A stretch of DNA of 64,000 nucleotides from CBDFLT01 sp965249225 (lineage in GTDB: Bacteria > Chloroflexota > Dehalococcoidia > Lucifugimonadales > G963668185): the NCBI GenBank assembly GCA_965249225.1, contig CBDFLT010000001.1, positions 1-64,000 of the forward strand. Reading direction: 5' to 3'. The notes under the pieces were generated by a model that was given only the letters and a program-made list of their open reading frames with translations, did not search any database and had not been told where the DNA came from. The translations under genes were made by a program, and so were the position numbers. Positions 1-7,768 of this stretch are shown piece after piece. How positions within the stretch are numbered: position 1 is the first letter of the stretch; each line of letters opens with the position of its first letter.

Positions 1-1
1 G

Positions 2-973
2 CCGTTCGCCGTTGCGATCACTCCGGATGGCGGCACCCTCTACCTGGCCAACGCCGGCAGCGACGACGTGTCGGTAATAGACCTCGCCACTAATCGGGGG
101 CTGGCGCACCTTAAAGTGGGCGCAAACCCACGAGGGATCGCTATCACGCCGGACGGATCGCGGGTCTTCGTCAACAATGTGCTGGACGGAACGCTGTCGG
201 TGATGGACGCGGATACGTTCGACGTTACGGACACGGTCAAGCTGACCGACATCCCCCTGGACCCGACGGTCCTGTTGGGCAAGCGGATCTTTAACTCGGC
301 GTCTGAGCCGGTACTTACGACAGACAACTGGATTTCGTGCGCCACCTGCCACTTCGACGGCACGATGGACGCCCGCACCTGGCTCGGCTTCCCGGACGGG
401 CCGCGCAACACACCTTCGTTGTTCGGCGTCGGGGAAACACTCCCCATCCACTGGTCGGGAGACCTCGACGAGCTCCAAGACGTGGAGCTTACCATCCGAG
501 TCATCCAATCCGGGGAGGGACTGGTCTTGGGCGAGGCCCACGACTCGCTCGGCTCGCCGCACACCGGTCTGTCCGAGGAGCTTGACGCCCTGGCCGTGTA
601 CATGGCCTCACTGAAGGTGCGGCCCTCGCCGTATGCCGGTGACCGCGAGGCGGTACCGCGAGGCGATTCGACTTTCACAGCCCTCACCTGCCAGACCTGC
701 CACGTTCCGCCCCTCTACACAGACCTGCAGTTGCACGACGTAGGGACCGGAGACCCGGCGCTGGAGAAGAACTCTCATGGACGCGGGACGAATTTCGACA
801 CGCCGACCCTTCGAGGCCTCTGGCTGACCGAGCCTTACCTGCACGACGGCAGCGCGCTCACGCTTGAAGAAGTGTTCCAGGCCGGGACTACCCACGATAT
901 CTTCAGCCGGGTAACCTCCGACGAGTTGCGAGACCTGATCGCCTTCTTGCGCGCCCTCCCTTACGACGAGTAG
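2..973 (+). CDS. YVTN beta-propeller / di-heme cytochrome c protein (5' truncated)
   Basis: The reading frame is open from the first bases of the window, so the N-terminus, including any signal peptide, lies outside. The first part has YVTN-like repeats (ITPDG, VFVNN, GTLSVMD). Two haem c attachment motifs follow, CATCH near position 340 and CQTCH near 690, and then a PTLRGLW...PYLHDGS motif near 800-860. That motif is typical of the di-haem cytochrome c peroxidase/MauG superfamily. From the family, it should be an exported redox protein; substrate and partner cannot be told. It ends in TAG and the next gene is convergent. Confidence 0.8.
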   Translation, partial: PFAVAITPDGGTLYLANAGSDDVSVIDLATNRGLAHLKVGANPRGIAITPDGSRVFVNNVLDGTLSVMDADTFDVTDTVKLTDIPLDPTVLLGKRIFNSASEPVLTTDNWISCATCHFDGTMDARTWLGFPDGPRNTPSLFGVGETLPIHWSGDLDELQDVELTIRVIQSGEGLVLGEAHDSLGSPHTGLSEELDALAVYMASLKVRPSPYAGDREAVPRGDSTFTALTCQTCHVPPLYTDLQLHDVGTGDPALEKNSHGRGTNFDTPTLRGLWLTEPYLHDGSALTLEEVFQAGTTHDIFSRVTSDELRDLIAFLRALPYDE

Positions 974-1042
974 CGTCCCTGGAGGAGAGCAAAACCACCG
1001 TGGGGTAGGGGGGGTGCTCTCTCCGGCGGGGTCAGGCAACGC

Positions 1043-1783
1043 CTACCACAGCCTGACAATGTCTTCCGTGGCGAAAATGGGGCCAACGGTTAGATTGAGC
1101 GACGGGAGTGCGTACAGGCCGGGTGGCACGCCGATATCGGCTAAGTAAAGCTCGCCGACGCACTTCCTCGCCTCCTGACCACGTAGTCCCTCCTTGGGGA
1201 GGGCCAGCGTCAAGGTGGCGGCCGCGCAGACTGACGGGTCGTATACCATGCCGGTGGCGGCATCTACCCCGCTGGGCACATCAAGCGAGACAATCGGCGT
1301 ACCATGGTTGTTGGCCTCGCCGATTAGGGTGGCTACAACCCCGGTGGGCGCACCCCTCAGGCTGTACCCTATCAAGGCGTCCACAATCAAGTCGGATGGT
1401 GGAAAATTCATCCTGTTCGACGCCATCTCCACCTCGATGCCCATTCGCTCAAGGATGTTAATCTGGTGTCGAGTGGCACTCGCCATTCGGGAAGGTGCTG
1501 CGGCGACGTGCACGCGGACCTCGGCGCCGAGGCTGTGAAGCCAGCGGGCGTACACCATTCCACCGCCGCCGTTGCCGCCCGCTCCCGCCAGAACCAGGAC
1601 CCTACGGCCCCGCGGGTCTCCGGTGAAGAACCGGCTCCGTACCAGGTGTGCGAGGCTGCGACCCGCGCTTTCCATCATTTGGACCAGCAGGATGCCGTAC
1701 TCCTCCACCATGAGCCGGTCCACCTCACGCATCTGCTCGGTGGTGACAAAGGGGATTGAGCTGTGACTGTTGGCGTTGTCCAT
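1043..1783 (-). CDS. nnrE: NAD(P)H-hydrate epimerase (YjeF_N domain only)
   Basis: A 246-residue protein covering only the YjeF N-terminal domain, without the C-terminal ADP/ATP-dependent dehydratase found in bifunctional Nnr. The family epimerises damaged R-NAD(P)HX to the S form for repair. Visible motifs are LAGAGGNGGGGMVYARWL (nucleotide/cation loop), DALIGYSLRGAPTG and VSLDVPSGVDAATG. The usual GNNGGDG loop here reads GGNGGGG, so an otherwise conserved Asp is missing. Activity may therefore be altered. It is divergent from the inositol-monophosphatase gene, with a 77-bp gap in between. Confidence 0.8.
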   Translation of the reverse strand: MDNANSHSSIPFVTTEQMREVDRLMVEEYGILLVQMMESAGRSLAHLVRSRFFTGDPRGRRVLVLAGAGGNGGGGMVYARWLHSLGAEVRVHVAAAPSRMASATRHQINILERMGIEVEMASNRMNFPPSDLIVDALIGYSLRGAPTGVVATLIGEANNHGTPIVSLDVPSGVDAATGMVYDPSVCAAATLTLALPKEGLRGQEARKCVGELYLADIGVPPGLYALPSLNLTVGPIFATEDIVRLW

Positions 1784-1860
1784 CGAGCGGGTCTCCGCGT
1801 CTATCGTATACTAGGTATGGTCCAGAGGGCGCGCCATCCAGCTCTTAGAGAGGAGATAGT

Positions 1861-2688
1861 GTGGAAAAGATTCCTAGAGGCACAAGCGGCCGACCTGCTG
1901 CGGAGGTGGCGCGGGAGGTGGCGTTAAAGGCCGGCGAAACCCTTTACACGAGGTTCAACAAGGTCAAGCGTGTGACCCGTAAAGGCCGGGGCAACATCTT
2001 CACGGATGTGGACGTGGAGGTACAGGAGTTAATGGGGTCTATACTGAAGCGAGAGTACCCGGACATGGAGGTGCTTGGGGAGGAGACGCCAGGAGGCAGG
2101 GCCGACTCGGGTTACGTGTGGGTCGTTGACCCGTTGGACGGCACCTTCAACTACGCGGCGGGCATTCCTTTCTTTTCCCTTGTGGTGGGGTTGGCCCTGG
2201 ACGGCGAGGTGCTGGTGGGTATCAACTATGACCCTATGCGGCAGGAGATGTTTCTGGCCGAGAAGGGCAGGGGCGCGTTCCTGAATGATACACGCATTCG
2301 CGTTTCTAGTAAGTCCAGAATAGAGGACTGCTTAGTGGGCCTGGACCTTAGCTACTACGACGAAGGGGCCGCCAACACCCTCGAGGTCATACGCGCTCTG
2401 TGGCCAGGCGTCCAGACCGCCCGCATCATGGGGTCGGCGGCCCTCGGCATCTCATACGCCGCGGCCGGGAGGACCGACCTATACTTCCACCACCATCTCG
2501 AGCCCTGGGACCAGGTGGCGGGAATCCTGCTGATGGAGGAAGCCGGCGGCGTCGTCACCGATCGCAAGGGAAAGCGGGCTGGTCTTCATAGCGATGGGAC
2601 CATCGCGTCCAACCCCGCCCTTCATGCCGAGTTCATGCGTAAGACCGAGGGACTGGCGTGGCGCATGCCCACACACAGGCTCGCGTGA
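1861..2688 (+). CDS. suhB: Inositol monophosphatase family protein
   Basis: 275 residues starting at GTG, preceded by GAGAGGAG. The family's Mg-binding signatures are present: GEETPGG, WVVDPLDGTFNYA and, near the C-terminus, EPWDQVAGILLMEEAGG. Family members hydrolyse inositol-1-phosphate or related sugar phosphates, or 3'-phosphoadenosine nucleotides, in the cytoplasm. The substrate cannot be chosen from sequence alone, and the symbol is given only as the closest common family name. No operon partner lies downstream; a promoter for the next unit follows. Confidence 0.85.
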   Translation: MEKIPRGTSGRPAAEVAREVALKAGETLYTRFNKVKRVTRKGRGNIFTDVDVEVQELMGSILKREYPDMEVLGEETPGGRADSGYVWVVDPLDGTFNYAAGIPFFSLVVGLALDGEVLVGINYDPMRQEMFLAEKGRGAFLNDTRIRVSSKSRIEDCLVGLDLSYYDEGAANTLEVIRALWPGVQTARIMGSAALGISYAAAGRTDLYFHHHLEPWDQVAGILLMEEAGGVVTDRKGKRAGLHSDGTIASNPALHAEFMRKTEGLAWRMPTHRLA

Positions 2689-2806
2689 GCATGGGCCGCG
2701 GTTCGAAGGGGCCCGCAGGCTTCACTCGTTCTTCTGGCGTCTCCTTTCGCCTTACCGTTTAATTCGGCTCACCCCTAGATTGACCTCGCGATGGACTCCT
2801 ACCGCC

Positions 2807-2834
2807 TTGACAAATATTTTGGGTACTGTAAAAT
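2807..2834 (+). promoter_or_regulatory. Sigma-70-type promoter of the GntR-REC/kinase operon
   Basis: A perfect -35 TTGACA (2807-2812) and a -10 TAAAAT (2829-2834) are separated by 16 bp. Transcription would start near 2841, about 30 bp before the first gene of the operon. Confidence 0.65.
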
Positions 2835-2836
2835 AG

Positions 2837-2846
2837 CGGTATACCG
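2837..2846. promoter_or_regulatory. Palindrome at predicted transcription start, candidate operator
   Basis: CGGTATACCG is a perfect 10-bp palindrome lying just after the -10 box and over the likely start point. A GntR-type winged helix is encoded immediately downstream, so an autoregulatory operator is plausible. That role is inferred only from position and symmetry. Confidence 0.4.
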
Positions 2847-2870
2847 ATATTAACGATTAAGGTCGATGTC

Positions 2871-3500
2871 ATGGTCTTAAGTAGCAATGAAACTCCCGGT
2901 CTCCGCTATGTGCGGGTCGCTGACTCTCTTAGGAGGCGGATCCTGGATGGAGAGTGTCGGCCTGGTGAGCGCCTACCGCGGCAGCACGACATGGCCAAGG
3001 AATATAACGTTGCGTTCACCACTCTGAAGCACGCGCTGGACGTACTGGAGCGCGAGGGTTACGTAGTCCGCAAAGTGGGGCAGGGTACTTACGCCGCCCT
3101 TCCCGAGAAACGCGATCCCCTCGCCTTGATAGTTGATGACGAGGAGAGCGTGCGTTTGTTCTTTATGAAGGTCTTGGCCGATAGCGGGTGGAGGGGAACC
3201 CCTGTGAAATCGGGTGAGATGGCGCTCAAAGTGCTGGATGGGCAACGATTCGACGCCATCTTTCTGGACCTGATTATGCCTGGCCTGAATGGAGCGGAAA
3301 CCTTTCGCCATATCCGCCAAGCTGACCCCGAGGCTTACGTGGTGATCGTCACGGGTCATCCGGATTCCGCCCTCATGTCAGAGGCGCTTGAGATCGGTCC
3401 GTTCGCGGTGATGAAGAAGCCCTGCGCGCTGGAGGACATTCGAATGGTGCTGGGGAGCTTGGTGACCAGCCTTGAGACGGCTCCAGGTGAGTCGCGATGA
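2871..3500 (+). CDS. GntR winged-helix / response-regulator receiver fusion
   Basis: 209 residues. Positions of about 10-80 form a GntR-type winged helix (LRRRILDGECRPGERLPRQ, then EYNVAFTTLKHALDVLEREG and the wing KVGQGTYAALP). From about 85 it is a receiver domain with the acidic pair in IVDDEES, phospho-acceptor Asp in FLDLIMPG, Thr in VIVTGH and Lys in VMKKPC. Receiver-first order is usual in response regulators; here the DNA-binding domain comes first. The stop overlaps the ATG of the kinase by 4 bp (ATGA), so kinase and regulator are probably translationally coupled partners. Both domains look intact. Confidence 0.85.
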   Translation: MVLSSNETPGLRYVRVADSLRRRILDGECRPGERLPRQHDMAKEYNVAFTTLKHALDVLEREGYVVRKVGQGTYAALPEKRDPLALIVDDEESVRLFFMKVLADSGWRGTPVKSGEMALKVLDGQRFDAIFLDLIMPGLNGAETFRHIRQADPEAYVVIVTGHPDSALMSEALEIGPFAVMKKPCALEDIRMVLGSLVTSLETAPGESR

Positions 3501-4990
3501 GTTCCCGTGAGGAGCTCTTCGTGACCGTTTTTGAGTCCGCCCCGGTCGGGATGGTCATCACCGACGATGAGGGCAGGATCTTGCGATGTAATCGAGCGTT
3601 TGAGCAGATAGTCGGCTATAAAGAGAATGAGCTTAGCGGCAACACCTTTGCCCAATTCACCCATCCGCATGACCTGGCGGAAAATCTGAGGCTCTTTAAG
3701 GAGCTGGTTGGCAAAGAACGCGACCATTTTGCGATGGAAAAGCGGTACGTTTTGAGGGATGGAGCCGCCGCGTGGGTCCACTTGACCGCGTTTTCGCTTC
3801 CAAACGTCGACGATAATTTCCAGTGTTTGGCTATCGTCGAGGATGTTACCGAGCGCAAGCTGACCGAAGAGAATATCAATGAGACCAGCCGCCTGGTTTC
3901 TATTGGTGAACTGGCTGCCGGAGTGGCTCATGAGCTTAACAATCCACTTACAAGTGTGATGGGCTTCTCCCAGCTGCTCATGGACGAGCAACTGCCCCAA
4001 CAGATTCACGAGGACCTCCAGAGAGTGTACTCGGAGGCCCAGAGGGCCGCAAAGATCGTTCAGAACCTCCTTTCCTTCGCCAGACGGAGTGAGCCCGAGA
4101 AACAGTATCTGGACCTTCGCCCAATACTTGAAAGTGCCGTGGAGATAAAGTCATACGACTTCAAGGTCAACAACATCAATGTGAACACTCAGCTATCGCC
4201 TGATCTTCCCCGCTCTATGGTTGACCAGCAGCAGCTTTTACAGCTGGTGTTGAACATCCTCACCAACGCCGAACAGGCGATGACAGAGACCAGCGGAGGA
4301 GGGGAGTTGACCCTGGCGGCGATCAGGGCTGGGGACAAGATTCGGATCAGCATCGCCGACGACGGGCCCGGGATAAAGCCGGAAAATGTGAACAAGATAT
4401 TCGATCCCTTTTTCACTACCAAAGGGGTGGGAAATGGGACCGGCCTCGGCCTGAGCATTGCCTATGGTCTGGTCCGTCAGCATGGAGGCGATGTATGGGT
4501 TGAGAGCGAGCTTGGCCAGGGGACTACCTTCCATCTGGAACTTCCCATTTTGGAATTTGAGGGAGAAGAGGAAGTCACATCGGAGGCACCGGTGCAGGAA
4601 ACCCCTCATGGCGAGGGCCGGCGCATACTGGTGGTGGACGACGAGCAAAGCATCCGGACCTTTCTTGAAGCCGCACTGTCGAGGAAGGGCTATCAAGTCG
4701 ATCTGGTCGAAGATGGCATGGAGGCCTGGCATAAGCTGGAGAGCACATCATACGAGTGCATTATTCTGGATCTGAAGATGCCCGGAATAAGTGGCGAGCA
4801 GCTCTACCGGCGGATAGCGGAGTTAGACGAGGAGAAGGCGAAAAGGGTGATCTTCTTCACGGGCGATACCCTGAGCTTCGAGAACGAGAGATTCCTTTCC
4901 AGCACCGGAAATTCTTACTTGAGCAAGCCGGTCGATGTGGAAGAGCTTTGGAGCCGGATATTCGAGTTACAGGAGTCGAGCGATGGCTGA
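3497..4990 (+). CDS. PAS-containing hybrid sensor histidine kinase
   Basis: 497 residues and no membrane segment, so a cytoplasmic sensor. Domains in order: PAS (about 5-125); HisKA with the H-box GVAHELNNPLTSVMGFSQLL (about 140-205); HATPase with N-box LVLNILTNAEQAM, G1 IADDGPGIK, F-box DPFFTTK and G2 GTGLGLSIAYGL; and a C-terminal receiver (about 375-490) with VVDDEQ, LDLKMPG and FFTGDT...SKP. It overlaps the upstream GntR-receiver gene by 4 bp and the downstream receiver gene by 8 bp. Phosphate could therefore flow to three receiver domains made in the same operon. Confidence 0.9.
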   Translation: MSSREELFVTVFESAPVGMVITDDEGRILRCNRAFEQIVGYKENELSGNTFAQFTHPHDLAENLRLFKELVGKERDHFAMEKRYVLRDGAAAWVHLTAFSLPNVDDNFQCLAIVEDVTERKLTEENINETSRLVSIGELAAGVAHELNNPLTSVMGFSQLLMDEQLPQQIHEDLQRVYSEAQRAAKIVQNLLSFARRSEPEKQYLDLRPILESAVEIKSYDFKVNNINVNTQLSPDLPRSMVDQQQLLQLVLNILTNAEQAMTETSGGGELTLAAIRAGDKIRISIADDGPGIKPENVNKIFDPFFTTKGVGNGTGLGLSIAYGLVRQHGGDVWVESELGQGTTFHLELPILEFEGEEEVTSEAPVQETPHGEGRRILVVDDEQSIRTFLEAALSRKGYQVDLVEDGMEAWHKLESTSYECIILDLKMPGISGEQLYRRIAELDEEKAKRVIFFTGDTLSFENERFLSSTGNSYLSKPVDVEELWSRIFELQESSDG

Positions 4991-5600
4991 AGGTACACTG
5001 CGCATTCTGGCTGTGGATGATGAGGAGGGCGTGAGGATAATGCTGGAAAGGCGACTGACGCGGGACGGCTATGAATGCGCTACGGCAGCTAACGCCGCCC
5101 TGGCGGCCGAACTGTTGGAGCGAGAGGAGTTTGCCCTCCTTCTTCTGGACGTCATGATGCCTGGAAAGTCCGGGATGGATTTCCTGCAAGAAGTGGTAGC
5201 GCAGTACCAGGACATGGCTGTGCTGATGATGACCGCGGTGGTGGACACGGCTACGGCGGTCAAGGCGATGCGGGCGGGAGCCTTTGACTACATCGTTAAG
5301 CCTGTGAATCTAGATGAGCTATCCACTCGCATAGAGCGTGCCCTCGACCGGCGTGCCCTCATACTACAAAATCGCCAATACCAGCAGGACTTGGAGCAGA
5401 TGGTGGCGGAACGTACTAAAAGCCTGGAACAGCGAGTGCGTGAGGTGACTGCGCTGAATAAGGATTTCCAGACGTATATGGAACAGCACAAGGCCGCCCA
5501 GGATGGATTTCGCCGGCTCCAGGAGGCCATCACCGACTTCAAGGCCCAGACAGAGGAATTGGCAGGCCAGGCTCTGCTTACAAACTCGGACGAGGCGTGA
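4983..5600 (+). CDS. Response regulator with C-terminal coiled coil
   Basis: The start ATGGCTGAAG is inside the 3' end of the kinase gene and gives 205 residues. Residues 5-120 form a receiver: VDDEEGV, LLLDVMMPGKSG, MMTAVV and VKPVNLDE. The rest is charged and heptad-like (QQDLEQMVAERTKSLEQRV onward), predicting a coiled coil. There is no DNA-binding or enzymatic output domain, so it may act by protein contact or as a phosphate sink. It is third in the operon. An upstream in-frame ATG at 4935 is possible but would overlap the kinase by 56 bp. Confidence 0.82.
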   Translation: MAEGTLRILAVDDEEGVRIMLERRLTRDGYECATAANAALAAELLEREEFALLLLDVMMPGKSGMDFLQEVVAQYQDMAVLMMTAVVDTATAVKAMRAGAFDYIVKPVNLDELSTRIERALDRRALILQNRQYQQDLEQMVAERTKSLEQRVREVTALNKDFQTYMEQHKAAQDGFRRLQEAITDFKAQTEELAGQALLTNSDEA

Positions 5601-5674
5601 CCCTCACGTAAGCTGAGCCTTAGCCCAGGGCTGAAATAACCTCTTGAACGTTGGGTTGCACACCCGCAGACTGA

Positions 5675-5707
5675 GGGCCAGTCCCGTGCCACACACGGCA
5701 CTGGCCC
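5675..5707. terminator. Hairpin between convergent genes, candidate bidirectional terminator
   Basis: GGGCCA...TGGCCC outer arms enclose GTGCC...GGCAC inner arms with a CCC bulge. There is no T-run on either side, so factor-independent termination is not assured. Confidence 0.35.
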
Positions 5708-5763
5708 ACCGTCCGGGGTGTGGTAAACGATACCCTTACGTGTGCTGAGCCGGGAGACTCAGA

Positions 5764-6105
5764 TTAGTAGCGTGGGGAGTCGGAAGTCCTGCGTTGCTGA
5801 CTGTAGCAGTCGCTACAGTACACGGGACGGTCGCCCCTAGGCTGGAAGGGGACCTCGGTATCCGCGCCGCATTGCGCGCATACTACCGGGTGCATCTCTC
5901 GAGGCGCCCTGCTATACTCACCACCTCCACCTCCACCTCCACCTCCACCATACTGGCTGCGGCTGGACCGTCGGGCCTGCCTACAGTTGGGGCACCGTTT
6001 CGGGTCGGTGTAACCCTTTTCTACGTGGTACCGCTGGTCGTCGGCACTGAAATCAAACGACGATCCGCACTCCACACATACAAGACTTTTTTCTTGGAAG
6101 ACCAC
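5764..6105 (-). CDS. Double zinc-ribbon protein (zf-trcl plus CxxC-x17-CxxC)
   Basis: 113 residues. The N-terminal ribbon has CVEC...CPNC separated by 24 residues, as in the probable zinc-ribbon domain zf-trcl. The C-terminal ribbon is CAQC-x17-CSDC, exactly the spacing of the TIGR04272-type domain. A run of ten glycines, encoded by a CCACCT microsatellite on the plus strand, joins them. The protein probably binds zinc and perhaps nucleic acid; its function is unknown. It is divergent from the DUF1501 gene, with a palindrome between them. Confidence 0.75.
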   Translation of the reverse strand: MVFQEKSLVCVECGSSFDFSADDQRYHVEKGYTDPKRCPNCRQARRSSRSQYGGGGGGGGGGEYSRAPREMHPVVCAQCGADTEVPFQPRGDRPVYCSDCYSQQRRTSDSPRY

Positions 6106-6214
6106 TGGTGACCTCCTGCCACTATGAACTTTCGGCTACGTCTGGCCACCAGGGTCTGCGTATTGTGCGGACTTCTCGTGGGAACAGGTTCGTAGTACCG
6201 CGCACAGTCTAACA

Positions 6215-6230
6215 TATTCAATATTGAATA
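6215..6230. promoter_or_regulatory. 16-bp perfect palindrome in divergent intergenic region
   Basis: TATTCAATATTGAATA is a perfect AT-rich palindrome between the divergently transcribed zinc-ribbon and DUF1501 genes. It looks like an operator for a dimeric regulator. No regulator gene is adjacent. Confidence 0.35.
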
Positions 6231-6312
6231 CGCAACGATTCGACTTGGACGGGTGCCGCTCCGTAGGGGTTATGCTGTGGAATCTTGCACCCTTTGCGCC
6301 ACTGGAGCGGTT

Positions 6313-6321
6313 TGGTATAAT
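6313..6321 (+). promoter_or_regulatory. Extended -10 promoter upstream of DUF1501 gene
   Basis: TGGTATAAT gives a consensus -10 with an upstream TG. The -35 (TTTGCG at 6293-6298, 17-bp spacer) is weak. The AAGGAGCGG ribosome-binding site and ATG follow about 75 bp later. Confidence 0.5.
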
Positions 6322-6395
6322 CGACGTGATTCTCTTCTACGAAGCCAATCGCAGCCCCGAATGAGCGGTAAATTGTACTTGTAAGGAGCGGATAA

Positions 6396-7544
6396 ATGGG
6401 GAGTAAAGGGAACGGAAGCAACGGCCAGAAGAGGAATTTGGTGGTAGTGCAGCTATCGGGCGGCAACGACGCGATGAACACGGTGGTGCCGTACACGAAC
6501 GGGTTGTACTACGACTATCGCCCTACGGTGCGGATAGAGGCGGAGGAAGTGCTGAAGATAAACGACGAGGTGGGTTTCCACCCGACGATGGGACCGATAA
6601 AGGAGCTATGGGACGAGGGGAAGGTGGTGATAATACTGGGGACAGGATACCCGAACCCTAACCGATCGCACTTCAGGTCGATGGACATATGGCACACGGC
6701 GGAGCCGGAGAAAGTGGGAGATGAGGGGTGGTTGGGAAGGGCGATAAGGGAATTGGACCCTAAGGGAGAGAACGTACTGACGGGAGTGAACTTTGGGCGA
6801 GGGTTGCCTAGGTCTCTGCACTGTAGTGGGGTACCTGTGGCGTCGGTGGGGAACCTGGAGACGTACGGGCTGTTTCCGGACGTACAGGACCAGTGGTTGC
6901 GAGAGTACGCACTGGAGGCGTTTGGGAAGATGTACGGAGCGTCCGAGGGTAGTGATGCGGTGATGGAGTTTTTGGGACAGACAGGTACGGGAGCGTTGAA
7001 GGGAGCGGACATACTGAGGACGGCTCCAGAGAAGTACGAGTCGAACGTGGAGTACGCGTCCAACGGAATAGCACAGAGTATGCGAGACATAGCGCGAGTG
7101 CTGACGGCGGACTTGGGAACACGGATCTACTATGCGGAGCACGGGAGCTACGACACACATGCGTCTGAGCTGTCGGTACATGCGAAGCTGTGGACAGAGT
7201 TAGGGACGGCGATACGCGACTTCATGGACGACCTGAAGGGTCAAGGAAGAGAAGAAGACACAGCGATCCTGGTGTTCACGGAGTTTGGACGTAGGATCAC
7301 GGACAACGGGTCGGGTACGGACCATGGCTCAGGGGGAATGTCGTTTGTGATAGGGGGGTCGGTGAAGGGTGGGTTTTACGGAGAGTACCCATCGATAGAG
7401 GAGAAGGACCAGTTGGACGGAGACTGGCAAGCCAACAACGACTTTCGGGGCACGTACGCGACGCTTCTGGACCAGTGGATGGGTCTGGAGGCTGCGTCGA
7501 TAGTCAACGGCACGTTCGAGCAGTTCGACTTCCTGAAGAAGTAA
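6396..7544 (+). CDS. DUF1501 family protein
   Basis: 382 residues. The start of DUF1501 is clear: NLVVVQLSGGNDAMNTVVPY, then PNPNRSHFRSMDIWHTAEP, VFTEFGRR and GTDHGSGG. DUF1501 proteins belong to the alkaline-phosphatase/sulfatase-like fold and are usually encoded next to DUF1800 genes, as here. Most relatives carry a Tat signal; this one has only a short polar N-terminus and no signal peptide. Isoleucine is coded almost only by ATA (14 ATA, 3 ATC), unlike the ATC-preferring neighbours, suggesting separate ancestry. Preceded by AAGGAGCGG. Function unknown. Confidence 0.85.
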   Translation: MGSKGNGSNGQKRNLVVVQLSGGNDAMNTVVPYTNGLYYDYRPTVRIEAEEVLKINDEVGFHPTMGPIKELWDEGKVVIILGTGYPNPNRSHFRSMDIWHTAEPEKVGDEGWLGRAIRELDPKGENVLTGVNFGRGLPRSLHCSGVPVASVGNLETYGLFPDVQDQWLREYALEAFGKMYGASEGSDAVMEFLGQTGTGALKGADILRTAPEKYESNVEYASNGIAQSMRDIARVLTADLGTRIYYAEHGSYDTHASELSVHAKLWTELGTAIRDFMDDLKGQGREEDTAILVFTEFGRRITDNGSGTDHGSGGMSFVIGGSVKGGFYGEYPSIEEKDQLDGDWQANNDFRGTYATLLDQWMGLEAASIVNGTFEQFDFLKK

Positions 7545-7768
7545 TGCCATAAGCCGGAGTCGCGCTCTCGCCCTACAATGGCGCATATAATCTCAGCCTA
7601 GGCCGACTCCGACTCCTGTGGCCTGATCTTGGTGAACCCTGAGGGAGAGTGATTCCGTGTGTTTGGGAATGATAGTCGCTGGCCCCAAGCGTATAAAGGG
7701 GGGATGACCGTTCCTGGCTGATTCTGTGTGACGGTCTTAGCGGTTCAACTTCTTGAGGTGGTGTTTGT

